14,192 bases of DNA, from positions 1 through 14,192 of the forward strand of contig JAKAGC010000026.1 in assembly GCA_021817755.1 (NCBI GenBank). Reading direction: 5' to 3'. This stretch comes from Acidobacteriota bacterium (lineage in GTDB: Bacteria > Acidobacteriota > Aminicenantia > UBA2199). The translations under genes were made by a program, and so were the position numbers. Below are positions 1 to 8,043 of this stretch, piece by piece. The first letter of the stretch is position 1. Each line of letters begins with the position of its first letter. The notes beneath the pieces are model-generated. The model was not told the origin of the DNA, did no database searches, and saw only the letters and a program-made list of their open reading frames with translations.

Positions 1-88
1 AATACGTATTTATTAGAATAATAGTAGATCGCGTCAGAAAGAGATTCGTGTTGAGAGTAAAGTTAATAAGCCGTTTATGGAGTAAACA

Positions 89-613
89 ATGGAAAAAAAG
101 ACAGTATTCTTTTTATTAATTATAGGGGTTATGGCAGGTGGCTTGTTTTCTCAGAGCCTGACTCAGATAGTATATATAATCAACAAAGCAGTCCCTGAAG
201 TAAAGAATATTGCAATTCTTTACAATCATTCAAACAAAGAGACAATTGAAAAAGACGCAAGAACAGCATCTTTCGCAACCCAAAAGAAAATAAGCGCCTA
301 TGGCATCAAAACAAAAAGCGATATACCTGCAGCTCTTGATGGTATTAGCTTATTAAAAAATGTGGCAGTCATCGTTATTGCTGATGAAGTACACCTAAAT
401 GCCGAGTCTGTCAAGTACACGACCCAAAAACTGGGATTAAAAAACATTCCAGTTGTCAGCACAAGACCTGGAGATACGGCTCAAAATGCATTTCTCTGCG
501 TCGTACGAAAAGATGACAACATTGAAATTCATGTGAACAAAACCGTGGCAGCCGCTTTAAAGATTACCCTTACTGAAGATTTCCTTGCCGAATGTACCCT
601 GGATCGTCCCTGA
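89..613 (+). CDS. Small exported protein, possibly related to ABC-type substrate-binding proteins
   Basis: This 174-residue protein begins with Lys-rich residues, then a hydrophobic stretch at about 5-20 ending in small residues (GGLFSQS), which reads as a signal peptide, so it is probably periplasmic. The mature part alternates beta and alpha elements. The segment KNIAILYNHSNKE (about 39-51), the IPAALD stretch (about 79-84), a run of valines and isoleucines ending in ADEVHLNAESV, and NIPVVST resemble one lobe of the substrate-binding proteins of the ABC_sub_bind (PF04392) type. A complete binding protein has two lobes and about 300 residues, so this is at most half of one. The start is supported by GGAG at 79-82, six bases before ATG. 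No transporter genes lie beside it; a dehydrogenase operon starts 74 bases downstream. The reading frame is secure, the family is tentative and the function is unknown. Confidence 0.7.
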   Translation: MEKKTVFFLLIIGVMAGGLFSQSLTQIVYIINKAVPEVKNIAILYNHSNKETIEKDARTASFATQKKISAYGIKTKSDIPAALDGISLLKNVAVIVIADEVHLNAESVKYTTQKLGLKNIPVVSTRPGDTAQNAFLCVVRKDDNIEIHVNKTVAAALKITLTEDFLAECTLDRP

Positions 614-670
614 TTTTTGTGCGAGAATAGCAAATTAACTCGAATTCGATACTATAACTCTATCTATAGA

Positions 671-677
671 TTGGAGG
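671..677 (+). promoter_or_regulatory. Ribosome binding site of the SDR gene
   Basis: TTGGAGG lies ten bases before the ATG at 688. The spacing is slightly long, but no other start codon fits the conserved SDR N-terminus better. Confidence 0.6.
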
Positions 678-687
678 CTAAACTCTA

Positions 688-1506
688 ATGTCGGACTTTA
701 AAGGGAAAACTATCTTAATTACAGGTGCTGCCAGTGGAATTGGGCGCTTAATGGCCATTATGATAGCTCGTGAAGGGGGTCAATTGATCCTCTGGGATAT
801 CAATGAAACTAACCTTAATATGGTAAAAGCGGAAATTGATTCAGTAGGGGCTAGGTCATTCTGTTATACCTGCGATGTATCTAAAAAAGAAGCAGTTTTT
901 GCCACAGCAGAAAAGGTTTTGAAAGAGGTAGGCACTATTGATATATTAATCAATAATGCAGGGGTTGTCGTAGGGAAAAACTTTTCAGAGTATACATCAG
1001 ATGAAATCGAATTCACCGTGAATGTGAATCTGATGTCAAGATTCTGGATTCTGCAAGCCTTCCTTCCCCACATGAAGCAAGCAAATTGTGGACATATCGT
1101 AACCATTGCTTCTGCCGGAGGTATCATCGGTACAGCTAAACTCTCTGTTTACGCAGCAACGAAATTCGCAGATTTTGGCTTTGATGAGTCTCTCCGTGCG
1201 GAATTCAAGAAATCCAATATCAATATTAAAACCACTGTCATTTGCCCATATTTCATCGATACAGGAATGTTCAAAGGTGTGAAAACACGTTTTTCTTTCC
1301 TTCTTCCAATTCTAAAACCTGAAAAAGTGGCAAAAAAAACAATTAAGGCAATAAAAAAGAACAAACCTCGCCTATTCATGCCAAAGATGGTTTACCTTGT
1401 TCCTCTCCTTCGTATCTTTCCAGTTAGGATTTTCGACATGATTGCCAACATGATGGGTGTAAACAGTGCAATGGATTATTTTACCGGCCGCAAGGAGGAA
1501 TCATGA
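688..1506 (+). CDS. Short-chain dehydrogenase/reductase (SDR), NAD-type
   Basis: This 272-residue classical SDR oxidises or reduces an alcohol/carbonyl pair with a nicotinamide cofactor. The Rossmann motif TGAASGIG is at residues 12-19 and NNAG at 89-92. The catalytic tetrad can be read as N114, S142, Y155 and K159 (YAATK). An aspartate, D37, ends the second beta strand, which in this family usually favours NAD(H) over NADP(H). The C-terminal third (about 205-255) is hydrophobic and rich in Pro, Phe and Met (LLPILKP, VYLVPLLRIFPV), as in membrane-associated SDRs that act on retinoids, steroids or long-chain alcohols; that substrate class is inferred. Its stop overlaps the next gene's start as ATGA, so the two are translationally coupled and probably act in sequence, with this enzyme making the aldehyde. 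The exact substrate cannot be told from the sequence. Confidence 0.9.
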   Translation: MSDFKGKTILITGAASGIGRLMAIMIAREGGQLILWDINETNLNMVKAEIDSVGARSFCYTCDVSKKEAVFATAEKVLKEVGTIDILINNAGVVVGKNFSEYTSDEIEFTVNVNLMSRFWILQAFLPHMKQANCGHIVTIASAGGIIGTAKLSVYAATKFADFGFDESLRAEFKKSNINIKTTVICPYFIDTGMFKGVKTRFSFLLPILKPEKVAKKTIKAIKKNKPRLFMPKMVYLVPLLRIFPVRIFDMIANMMGVNSAMDYFTGRKEES

Positions 1507-3071
1507 CAGGAACAATTCCATCTATCGATCCTGCAACCGGCAAAATGATAAGGGAATTTGAATTAACTTCCCGAGACAATCTAAAAGAAATAATAAAACA
1601 GGCACGCAGTGCACAGGAAGGGTGGGCAATATTAAATGTAAAAGAACGCGTTAAAGCGCTTCGTCCTGTACTTCGTTTCCTTATCGATAATACAGATGAG
1701 CTAACGGAAACGATTTCCAGAGATAATGGGAAAACTCGTGTAGATGCATTGGCAACCGAAATCCTTCCTGCGGCGATGTCATTTGATTATTACTTAAAAC
1801 ATGCGCCAAAATTCCTGAAGCCGACATCAACAGGAACAGGTAATCTTCTATTGGCTAATAAACGAAGTAAAATAGTCCGGGTTCCATTTGGAGTTATCGG
1901 TATAATTTCTCCCTGGAATTATCCTTTTGGCATTCCCTTTTCGGAAGTAATTATGGCACTCCTGGCAGGAAACGCCGTAATACTAAAAACTGCTTCCGAA
2001 ACACTTGCAGTGGGAGATAGTCTAAATAAATGTATGAAAATGGCTCACATTCCTAATGGACTCTTCAATTATGTAAATATGCCAGGAAAAGAAGCAGGTA
2101 CCGCATTTCTTGAAGAGGGTATTAATAAAATCTTTTTTACAGGTTCAGTACCTGTCGGAAAATGGTTGATGGCAAAAGCAGCGGAAACATTAACACCGCT
2201 TGTATTAGAACTTGGCGGAAATGATCCAATGTTAGTATGCCCTGATGCAGATCTTTTTCGTGCAGCATCTGGAGCAGTATGGGGAGGATTATCAAATTCA
2301 GGTCAGTCATGCGCTGGTGTGGAGCGCGTTTATGTTCACAGCTCCGTTTATGATGAATTTATGAAAATCCTAACTGAAAAAGTAAGAAACTTACGCGGAG
2401 GATATGGCTTAAACTGGGATTCCGATATGGGAGTTATAACAACGGAAAACCAATATAATACGATTCAGAGACATATCAAAGATTCTGTAGAGCGAGGAGC
2501 TACAATTGCCGCACAATCTTCAATGCCGGTAGATAAAACATTACAACGTTTTATTCCGGCAACAGTTTTATCCAATGTCACCCACGATATGTTGGTTATG
2601 AAAGAAGAAACCTTCGGACCGGTTCTAGGAGTGATGAAAGTTGATAATATGGAAGAAGGGATCCGCCTTGCTAACGATTCAATTCTTGGATTAACCGCTT
2701 CGGTATGGTCGAAAAATCACCATAAAGCCATAGAAATTGGGAAACAATTAAAAGCTGGCGCAATTACGATTAATGATCATTTGATGACTCATGGATTGGC
2801 AGAGACACCTTGGGGAGGCTTCAAGGAATCGGGTATCGGGAGAACTCATGGACGCCTTGGTTTTGATGAAATGACTCAGCCTCAGGTTATTATTAATGAT
2901 ATTATGCCATTTGTAAAACGTAATATGTGGTGGCATCCATATAGTGAAAATCTCTACAATGGCCTAAAGGGAATTATCAAATTTCTTTATGGGAAAGGGG
3001 TTATAATAAGGCTAAGAGGATTAAAGCAACTCATGGGAATATTACCGAGAATGTTCACTAAAAAGCCGTAA
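1503..3071 (+). CDS. NAD(P)-dependent aldehyde dehydrogenase
   Basis: This 522-residue aldehyde dehydrogenase superfamily enzyme oxidises an aldehyde to the acid. Visible hallmarks are the PWNYP motif (137-141, oxyanion-hole N139), cofactor lysine K162, the FTGS loop (212-215), the general base E236 in LELGG, and the nucleophile C270 in NSGQSC. Later the family motif EESFGP appears as KEETFGPVLG, followed by a PWGGFKESGIG block. Two things differ from many relatives: the usual KPSE after the cofactor lysine is KTASE, and about 40 residues follow the core, carrying a hydrophobic and basic segment (GLKGIIKFLYGKGVIIRLRGLK) that could touch the membrane. ATG overlaps the SDR stop by four bases and is preceded by AAGGAGG at 1492-1498. 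Pairing with the SDR suggests alcohol to aldehyde to acid, perhaps on long-chain substrates; that is inference. Confidence 0.93.
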   Translation: MTGTIPSIDPATGKMIREFELTSRDNLKEIIKQARSAQEGWAILNVKERVKALRPVLRFLIDNTDELTETISRDNGKTRVDALATEILPAAMSFDYYLKHAPKFLKPTSTGTGNLLLANKRSKIVRVPFGVIGIISPWNYPFGIPFSEVIMALLAGNAVILKTASETLAVGDSLNKCMKMAHIPNGLFNYVNMPGKEAGTAFLEEGINKIFFTGSVPVGKWLMAKAAETLTPLVLELGGNDPMLVCPDADLFRAASGAVWGGLSNSGQSCAGVERVYVHSSVYDEFMKILTEKVRNLRGGYGLNWDSDMGVITTENQYNTIQRHIKDSVERGATIAAQSSMPVDKTLQRFIPATVLSNVTHDMLVMKEETFGPVLGVMKVDNMEEGIRLANDSILGLTASVWSKNHHKAIEIGKQLKAGAITINDHLMTHGLAETPWGGFKESGIGRTHGRLGFDEMTQPQVIINDIMPFVKRNMWWHPYSENLYNGLKGIIKFLYGKGVIIRLRGLKQLMGILPRMFTKKP

Positions 3072-3095
3072 ATCTTTGAATTAATAGGGCAATTC

Positions 3096-4019
3096 ATGTT
3101 TAATAAAAAAGAATTTGAATCGGATTTAAAACGGTATATGGCTTATTTGCAAATGGAAAGGGGGTTATCGACTAATACACTTCTTTCTTACTCCCAGGAG
3201 TTAAAGAAATATCATACTTTCCTGGAAACGGAAAATTATAATCATCTTACAGTTGAAGAACCTCATATATTAGACTTTATTAAATTGGAATCAGTCAAAG
3301 GTAGTTCATTTTCTACACAGTCGCACTTAATTTCAACCTTGAAAAGCTTCTATAAATATCTTGCAGTAGAAGATAGAATGGATTATAATCCGCTTTCCAC
3401 AATTGAAACACCCCAGAAATGGAAACCGCTTCCCAAATATCTATCCATAGATCAAGTAACGCAATTGTTAGAGGCTCCGGATATTTCAACAGTGGAAGGA
3501 ATCCGGGACAAAGCTATCCTCGAATTGATATACGCATCGGGATTACGTGTTTCTGAACTGAGTTATTTAGGAATGGACAATCTTTATCTAGAAGAGAGAT
3601 TTATTCGAGTAAAAGGAAAGGGAAGTAAAGAACGGGTGATACCTTTCGGAGAAGCGGCGTGGAAACATCTTTTAAATTACCTTGAAAAAAGCAGACCAAT
3701 AATACTTGACAGTACTTCAAGCGATTATGTGTTTGTCAATAAAACCGGTAAAAATATTGATCGCATTCAATTATGGAAGATTATTAAGGGATACGGAAGT
3801 GGAATGGGTATCGGAAATATATTAACACCGCATGTTCTACGCCATTCATTTGCTACACATCTTCTTGAAAAAGGGGCAGATTTACGCTCGATTCAATTGA
3901 TGCTCGGTCATTCGAGTATTTCAACCACTGAAATCTATACTCATCTTGCTAAGGGACGGGTAAAACAAGTTTATGATGAATTTCACCCACGAAGTAATAA
4001 AGAAGAAACAGAGGATTAA
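3096..4019 (+). CDS. xerD: Site-specific tyrosine recombinase, XerD type
   Basis: This 307-residue tyrosine recombinase is close to the usual Xer length of about 300. It has an N-terminal SAM-like core-binding domain (about 5-92, with ERGLSTNTLLSY) and a C-terminal catalytic domain. The active-site set is complete: R151 (GLRVSEL), K175 (KGKGSKER), H246 and R249 (HVLRH), H272 (LGHSS) and nucleophile Y281 (EIYTH). HVLRH, the GADLR segment and the C-terminal HPR favour XerD over XerC, but the two are hard to separate without a tree. With its partner it would resolve chromosome dimers at dif near the divisome. It starts 24 bases after the aldehyde dehydrogenase with only a weak site (TAGGG at 3085-3089), so it is probably co-transcribed. 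Its length and lack of an arm-binding domain argue against a phage integrase. It converges on rpoD with a 15-base gap. Confidence 0.92.
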   Translation: MFNKKEFESDLKRYMAYLQMERGLSTNTLLSYSQELKKYHTFLETENYNHLTVEEPHILDFIKLESVKGSSFSTQSHLISTLKSFYKYLAVEDRMDYNPLSTIETPQKWKPLPKYLSIDQVTQLLEAPDISTVEGIRDKAILELIYASGLRVSELSYLGMDNLYLEERFIRVKGKGSKERVIPFGEAAWKHLLNYLEKSRPIILDSTSSDYVFVNKTGKNIDRIQLWKIIKGYGSGMGIGNILTPHVLRHSFATHLLEKGADLRSIQLMLGHSSISTTEIYTHLAKGRVKQVYDEFHPRSNKEETED

Positions 4020-4034
4020 TTTAATATATTCTAA

Positions 4035-4631
4035 TTAACCTACAGACCCTATTCCTTCCGGTTTATCAAGGAAATTCACCAGTTTTTTTGCTTTCTTCTT
4101 AAGTTTTCTGAGGGCCTTGGCTTCAATCTGTCGAATACGTTCTCTGGTTACCTGAAATTCCTGGCCCACCTCTTCGAGTGTATGTTCATTGCCATCTCTA
4201 AGACCGAAACGCATTTCGATTACTTTGGCTTCTCTATCGGTAAGAGTGGAAAGAACATGTCCGAGTTGTTCCCTGAGATTCATTTTGGAAATCATTTCGG
4301 GTGGTGAAGCAGTTTTGCTGTCTTCCAGGAAGTCCCTAAGATGCGAATCATCATCACCTACAGGTGTTTCAAGAGAAATGGGTTCCTGCGCTATTTTAAG
4401 GATTTTTCGAATTTTATCGGTGCTAAATCCGGTATCTTTCGAGATTTCTTCTTCTGTCGGTTCACGTCCCAATTCCTGAACCAACCGGCGCTGAGTTCGA
4501 TTAATTTTATGTATCGTTTCAATCATATGAACAGGGATACGAATGGTTCTTGCCTGGTCGGCAATAGCACGAGTAATAGCCTGCCTGATCCACCATGTGG
4601 CATAGGTGGAAAATTTATAACCTCGTTGATA
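4035..4631 (-). CDS. rpoD: RpoD C-terminal part (regions 2.3 to 4.2), downstream of an in-frame stop
   Basis: These 198 codons continue the sigma-70 frame directly after the TAA at 4632-4634. They begin [19 protein letters not shown], the end of region 2.3 and region 2.4, with the aromatic residues that open the -10 element and read its bases. Region 3 follows ([15 protein letters not shown]), then a region 4.1 segment, then the region 4.2 helix-turn-helix ([27 protein letters not shown]), which binds the -35 element and ends near the C-terminus. The first ATG in this part is at 4524-4526, inside region 3, and has no Shine-Dalgarno sequence before it. A restart there would give 163 residues lacking region 2.4, unable to recognise a -10 element. 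No other stop or frameshift is present. It belongs to the same gene as the upstream fragment; see the in-frame stop entry. Confidence 0.9.
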   Translation of the reverse strand, partial: YQRGYKFSTYATWWIRQAITRAIADQARTIRIPVHMIETIHKINRTQRRLVQELGREPTEEEISKDTGFSTDKIRKILKIAQEPISLETPVGDDDSHLRDFLEDSKTASPPEMISKMNLREQLGHVLSTLTDREAKVIEMRFGLRDGNEHTLEEVGQEFQVTRERIRQIEAKALRKLKKKAKKLVNFLDKPEGIGSVG

Positions 4632-4634
4632 TTA
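4632..4634 (-). other. rpoD: In-frame TAA stop interrupting rpoD
   Basis: The minus strand reads GAA AAA TTT TAA TAT CAA CGA, giving EKF-stop-YQR. In sigma-70 proteins this segment is (D/E)KFEYRRGYKFS, so the stop stands exactly where a glutamate is expected (E420 in E. coli numbering, region 2.3). One base change, GAA to TAA, accounts for it. The full span 4035-5960 is 642 codons with no shift of frame. The stop is followed by T, a strong termination context. Confidence 0.9.
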
Positions 4635-5960
4635 AAATTTTTCAACGGCTTTCATCAAGCCGATATTTCCTTCCTGAATAAGATCGGAAAACTGAAGTCC
4701 CCGATTAATGTATTTTTTGGCAATAGAAACAACAAGACGAAGATTGGATTCGACCAGATCATTTTTGGATAATTCGATAAGTCTTTGGCCTTCTTCAATA
4801 TCGGAACAGGTTTTGAAAAGCTCATCGGGTTGGATTTCATATTTTTTATTAAGACTTTCCAACCGTTTACGGTAACTGTCCATTTCGTCCATGAGGGTAA
4901 CCAATTCGGGAGAATTCTTATCCTCAATTTCCTCCATGGCAGATTCCAATCGCTTTATCCGTTTTAATATATGAGAGTAATTCTCTTTCAGTTGTTTAAT
5001 ACGGTTCATAAACCCGCGTTTATGATCATAGCGGATTTGCATTTCCTGGATCAGGTGAGTTATTTCCACCATTTTTTTCGCAATCAGGAAATTACGGGCT
5101 TTATTTCTTTTAAGGTTTTTCAATTCCCTTTTTAATTTATTCAAATATTCAAATTGGCGGAGGAAGTTCTCTCTAAATTTTTGTTTTTTGGATTCATCTT
5201 CGACATCTTCACCGATTTCGACAACTTCATCTATATCCTTGACTGCTTCGAGGACATCACGCCCCAACTCAATAACGGAATTTAAAACAATATTTGTTTT
5301 AGAAAGAGCTTTGATTACTTTTTTCTCACCGCGCTCGATACGTTTTGCAATTTTAACTTCTTCAACCCTGGATAGAAGATTCACATTACCCATTTCACGG
5401 AGATACTGCCTAACCGGATCACCAACTATTTCGCTTTTTTCAATTGTACTCTTAACTGGCTTTGCCCTGGGAATCTTTACGATACGTATTTCATTTTCTT
5501 TTAGATAGTGTTTGAGGAGTTTAAGATTACGTTTGAATGCGGCTTCATCATCAAATAAATTATAAATAAAAGGGCTTTCAACTACACCTAGATTCTTTTT
5601 TGCTCTTCGGACGATAGCTCGCAATTCTTTTTTATATTCAGTTAAAAAATCATTATATATTTTTAAGCGCTCAGGTTTTAAAATATTTTTTTTCCTGATA
5701 ATCCGGACATTTATTCCTGCTAAATGGGAAGCAATTTCTTTTTTCTTATCCATTAAAGATTTTTCTTTCAGGTAATCGAGAAAAATTTCCTTTTTTATTT
5801 TCCCATCATTTGCCATGGAGAGTTTTTGTAAGTCTTCGGTCACCTCCAATGGAATGTCCGGTTTCACTTCAATGGGTAAGATATCGGCAGCGGATTCGTT
5901 GGAAATATCCTCTTTATTGCTGCTTTTTAAAATCGGGTGGGGTTTCTTCGTTTTGGTCAA
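4632..5960 (-). CDS. rpoD: RNA polymerase housekeeping sigma factor RpoD, N-terminal part (ends at in-frame stop)
   Basis: These 442 residues form the first two thirds of a 641-residue sigma-70. Residues 1-180 are a poorly conserved N-terminal domain in the place of region 1.1. Region 1.2 follows ([11 protein letters not shown], about 181-191, then [18 protein letters not shown]). Residues about 215-390 form a long, charged, largely helical non-conserved region with coiled-coil character. Regions 2.1-2.2 then read [37 protein letters not shown], the core-polymerase-binding surface, and the frame stops there. The start is TTG at 5958-5960, overlapping the dnaG stop as TTGA; GGAGG at 5966-5970 gives good spacing and coupling to dnaG. 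The first internal Met (residue 49) would lose the N-terminus. Truncated like this it could bind core but not read a -10 element, so as written rpoD is non-functional unless read through or the base is wrong. Confidence 0.92.
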   Translation of the reverse strand: MTKTKKPHPILKSSNKEDISNESAADILPIEVKPDIPLEVTEDLQKLSMANDGKIKKEIFLDYLKEKSLMDKKKEIASHLAGINVRIIRKKNILKPERLKIYNDFLTEYKKELRAIVRRAKKNLGVVESPFIYNLFDDEAAFKRNLKLLKHYLKENEIRIVKIPRAKPVKSTIEKSEIVGDPVRQYLREMGNVNLLSRVEEVKIAKRIERGEKKVIKALSKTNIVLNSVIELGRDVLEAVKDIDEVVEIGEDVEDESKKQKFRENFLRQFEYLNKLKRELKNLKRNKARNFLIAKKMVEITHLIQEMQIRYDHKRGFMNRIKQLKENYSHILKRIKRLESAMEEIEDKNSPELVTLMDEMDSYRKRLESLNKKYEIQPDELFKTCSDIEEGQRLIELSKNDLVESNLRLVVSIAKKYINRGLQFSDLIQEGNIGLMKAVEKF

Positions 5961-7726
5961 CGGCTCCTCCTATCTTCGGGTATCGATTGTTTATTGTACT
6001 TCATTTTAATATATTCATTCTTTTCTTTGATTAACTGCATAATCCGTTCATTATCGTTTTCGCGTTGCGCACGTTTGATATCCTGATCGATTTTACGCGA
6101 ATCTCGTTTGTTAAGTATATCCTGAAGCGTCAAAATACTGGATTCGATTCTTCCGGCAAGTGTATTTGAATCCGGGTCAATAGCCCGTGCTTTTTCGCAA
6201 ATATCAAGAAATTCCGCCCGTTCAGCAGGGCTCATTTTCCCGGAAACTATATTGAAATCATCCATACTCCAGGTTCCGCCGCTTGTTTGCTCCATCAATA
6301 ATCTAATCATATTTCCAGAGGATAAAACGGAAAGTAATTCCCGGGAAATCAACGGTTTGACTTCACCAATAAAAGATGGCATCGCCAACAATGATTCGAG
6401 AAAAATCCGTTCTGCAGGTGTAATTTCCAAGCGTTTATTATTTCCACTGGTAACAGGAGATCGACTATTTTTGCTATTCCGTTCACGCATCTTAGCTTCT
6501 TCTATCTGAAAAAAATCAGCCGCCATCCGTAAGTATTCATCACGGATAATAGGCTCACCAAATTTATTGAGATATCCAATCATTTCTCTTACTGCATCAT
6601 TTTTCTGCTCCGGAACATGAAGATCATGTTTTACAGAAACTTGATGAAGCAGAAACTTAAATCCATCAATCGAATTTTCGATTAATTGATTAAAGGCCTT
6701 TAAGCCTTTTTCTCTGATGAAATCATCGGGATCCTTAACTTCCTGCTGCATAATAATACCGGGATTTATATTTTGCTCGAACATCTTTTCAATCCCACGA
6801 ACTGCAGCTTCTACTCCTGCTCGATCGGAGTCATAAAAAATAAATATATGTTCAGAAAAGCGTTTTAATAAATAAATCTGATTGTCTGTTAATGCAGTAC
6901 CAAGCGAAGCAACAACATTTTCAATTCCATTTTGAAAAAGAGATACAGCATCGAAATAACCCTCCACCAGGATGGCGGATTTTTTTTCTCTAATTGCTTT
7001 CTTGGACTGAAAGAAACCATAGAGGTGATTGCTTTTTTTATATAATGGAGTATCAGGAGAGTTGAGGTATTTTGAAGGATCATCGAAAATGGTTCGTCCT
7101 CCAAACGCAATTGGAACTCCGGATTCGGAAAGAATAGGGAAAATTACACGCCCTCTAAACCGATCATATATTCGATTATTATTTCCTTTAACCAATAAAC
7201 CTAACTCAATTGCTTTTTCTATATTACAGGATTCTTTTCTTAAATAGTTATATAAACCATCCCATTTGTTTTCAGCATATCCAAGGTTGAATAAATCTTC
7301 GGTTTTATGTGTAATCCCTCGTTTTCGGATGTAATCCCTTGCGACTTTACCCTCTTCACTTTCTGCCATAGTGGATCGGAAATATTTTAAAGCAATTTCA
7401 TTAATTTTAACATAATGATCCTTTTTACTATTGTCCTTGAATAGCTTTCGGTCCACAGGGATATTAAATTTGTCGATAATGAAATTACATGACTCAAAAA
7501 ATCCGATATTCTCAATTTGCTGAATAAATGTAAACATATCACCGAATTTATTACACCCGTAACAAGTGAAACTCTCTTTTTCTGGGGAAACATAAAATGA
7601 TGGGGTTTTCTCTGTGTGAAAAGGACACAGGGCTTTTAAGTACTTTCCGGCGGGTTTCAGATTCACATACAAACCAACCACATCCGTAATGGTAACTTTA
7701 CTCTTGATCTGCTCCTTCAAATCCAT
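5957..7726 (-). CDS. dnaG: DNA primase DnaG
   Basis: This 589-residue primase makes the RNA primers for replication together with the replicative helicase. The N-terminal CHC2 zinc ribbon is complete: C34 and H37 (CPFH), C55 and C58 (CYGC). The primase core carries the [12 protein letters not shown] and AFGGR segments (about 187-211). The Toprim domain follows, with E255-G256 (LVEGYFD), LGTALT, and D299/D301 (FYDSDRAG), the metal-binding acidic residues. The C-terminal third is the less conserved helicase-interacting region. The start [20 protein letters not shown] matches the family, although only a weak ribosome binding site precedes it. The gene has its own promoter (7756-7784) and is followed with overlap by rpoD. 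No rpsU precedes it, unlike in the enterobacterial version of this operon. Confidence 0.96.
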   Translation of the reverse strand: MDLKEQIKSKVTITDVVGLYVNLKPAGKYLKALCPFHTEKTPSFYVSPEKESFTCYGCNKFGDMFTFIQQIENIGFFESCNFIIDKFNIPVDRKLFKDNSKKDHYVKINEIALKYFRSTMAESEEGKVARDYIRKRGITHKTEDLFNLGYAENKWDGLYNYLRKESCNIEKAIELGLLVKGNNNRIYDRFRGRVIFPILSESGVPIAFGGRTIFDDPSKYLNSPDTPLYKKSNHLYGFFQSKKAIREKKSAILVEGYFDAVSLFQNGIENVVASLGTALTDNQIYLLKRFSEHIFIFYDSDRAGVEAAVRGIEKMFEQNINPGIIMQQEVKDPDDFIREKGLKAFNQLIENSIDGFKFLLHQVSVKHDLHVPEQKNDAVREMIGYLNKFGEPIIRDEYLRMAADFFQIEEAKMRERNSKNSRSPVTSGNNKRLEITPAERIFLESLLAMPSFIGEVKPLISRELLSVLSSGNMIRLLMEQTSGGTWSMDDFNIVSGKMSPAERAEFLDICEKARAIDPDSNTLAGRIESSILTLQDILNKRDSRKIDQDIKRAQRENDNERIMQLIKEKNEYIKMKYNKQSIPEDRRSR

Positions 7727-7733
7727 TTATTTT
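7719..7733. repeat. 15-base direct repeat, copy 1 (covers the dnaG start codon)
   Basis: AAATCCATTTATTTT occurs here and again, perfectly, at 7934-7948. On the minus strand it reads through the dnaG ATG. The likeness extends a few bases further into dnaG with one mismatch (ATGGATTTgAAG against ATGGATTTtAAG). Confidence 0.6.
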
Positions 7734-7755
7734 TCGGCCATAAAATTCAAATATA

Positions 7756-7784
7756 ATAGTATTATCAATTCACTATATTTTCAA
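7756..7784 (-). promoter_or_regulatory. Candidate sigma-70 promoter of dnaG-rpoD
   Basis: On the minus strand TTGAAA (7779-7784) is followed after exactly 17 bases by TACTAT (7756-7761). Transcription would begin near 7749, giving a leader of about 22 bases before the dnaG ATG. Confidence 0.6.
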
Positions 7785-7884
7785 CAAAAAAAACAAAAAG
7801 TCACTTTCTCTCTTCACTCCTGGCTTACAATCAGATATACCGAATGCACGACATAATGAAAGGAAGAGAACAGGCATTTTAACA

Positions 7885-7898
7885 TAACCTATTAGAAT
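7885..7898. repeat. 14-base repeat TAACCTATTAGAAT, copy 1
   Basis: Identical to 12089-12102. Both copies are intergenic and in the same orientation, and both are followed on the plus strand within 16 bases by TCTTAAC. A regulatory role is possible but unproven; chance is not excluded in such AT-rich sequence. Confidence 0.45.
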
Positions 7899-7933
7899 AC
7901 CATTTTCTTAACGAAAAGTAAAGAAGGTTCTTA

Positions 7934-7948
7934 AAATCCATTTATTTT
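7934..7948. repeat. 15-base direct repeat, copy 2
   Basis: Perfect second copy of the repeat that spans the dnaG start codon, 215 bases upstream of it. It carries a minus-strand ATG at 7939-7941 that opens only a 20-codon frame. Confidence 0.6.
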
Positions 7949-7993
7949 AACATCACAATTCATCGCAAAAAATAAAGAAAATCAGGTTTACTA

Positions 7994-8022
7994 TTGCAAA
8001 ATTGCACTTAATCTAATAGAAT
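7994..8022 (+). promoter_or_regulatory. Candidate sigma-70 promoter of the cotransporter-like gene
   Basis: TTGCAA (7994-7999), 17 bases, TAGAAT (8017-8022). Transcription would start near 8029, just at the AAGAGGA ribosome binding site (8029-8035), which lies eight bases before the ATG at 8044. Confidence 0.55.
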
Positions 8023-8043
8023 AAAATTAAGAGGACTTATTCG

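Larger units (their letters stand above)
7727..8043. other. Divergent intergenic region between dnaG and the cotransporter-like gene
   Basis: This 317-base, very AT-rich gap holds the dnaG promoter on one side and the promoter and ribosome binding site of the 8044 gene on the other. The middle (about 7790-7990) has no convincing gene. It contains two short repeats: a second copy of the dnaG start region (7934-7948) and one copy of a 14-base sequence (7885-7898) that recurs before the RNase D gene. A 20-codon minus-strand reading frame (7879-7941) begins within the first of these and has no ribosome binding site. I see no RNA gene. Confidence 0.5.

Noticed and set aside
51..79. TTGAGA, 17 bases, TTTATG as a promoter for the first gene
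   Set aside because: The -10 match is poor, and the start point would fall downstream of the GGAG site the gene appears to use.
3096..4019. Phage or integrative-element integrase with attachment sites
   Set aside because: The protein has Xer length and motifs, with no arm-binding domain, no tRNA gene, no excisionase and no flanking direct repeats.
4016..4038. Inverted repeat TTAATT...AATTAA between xerD and rpoD as a bidirectional terminator
   Set aside because: The stem is only six A-T pairs, has no U-tract in either direction, and overlaps both stop codons; chance is sufficient.
4632..4634. TAA reassigned to glutamate or another amino acid
   Set aside because: TAA also ends xerD, the aldehyde dehydrogenase, nitroreductase and rpoD itself at conserved protein ends, so it acts as a normal stop here.
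4341..4772. Plus-strand open frame across the rpoD interruption
   Set aside because: It is a shadow of sigma-70 coding sequence on the other strand; its translation has no family features.
4035..5960. A natural two-subunit (split) sigma factor
   Set aside because: The break falls inside region 2.3, between elements of one folded domain. The downstream part has no ribosome binding site, and its first ATG lies beyond region 2.4. One changed base explains it better.
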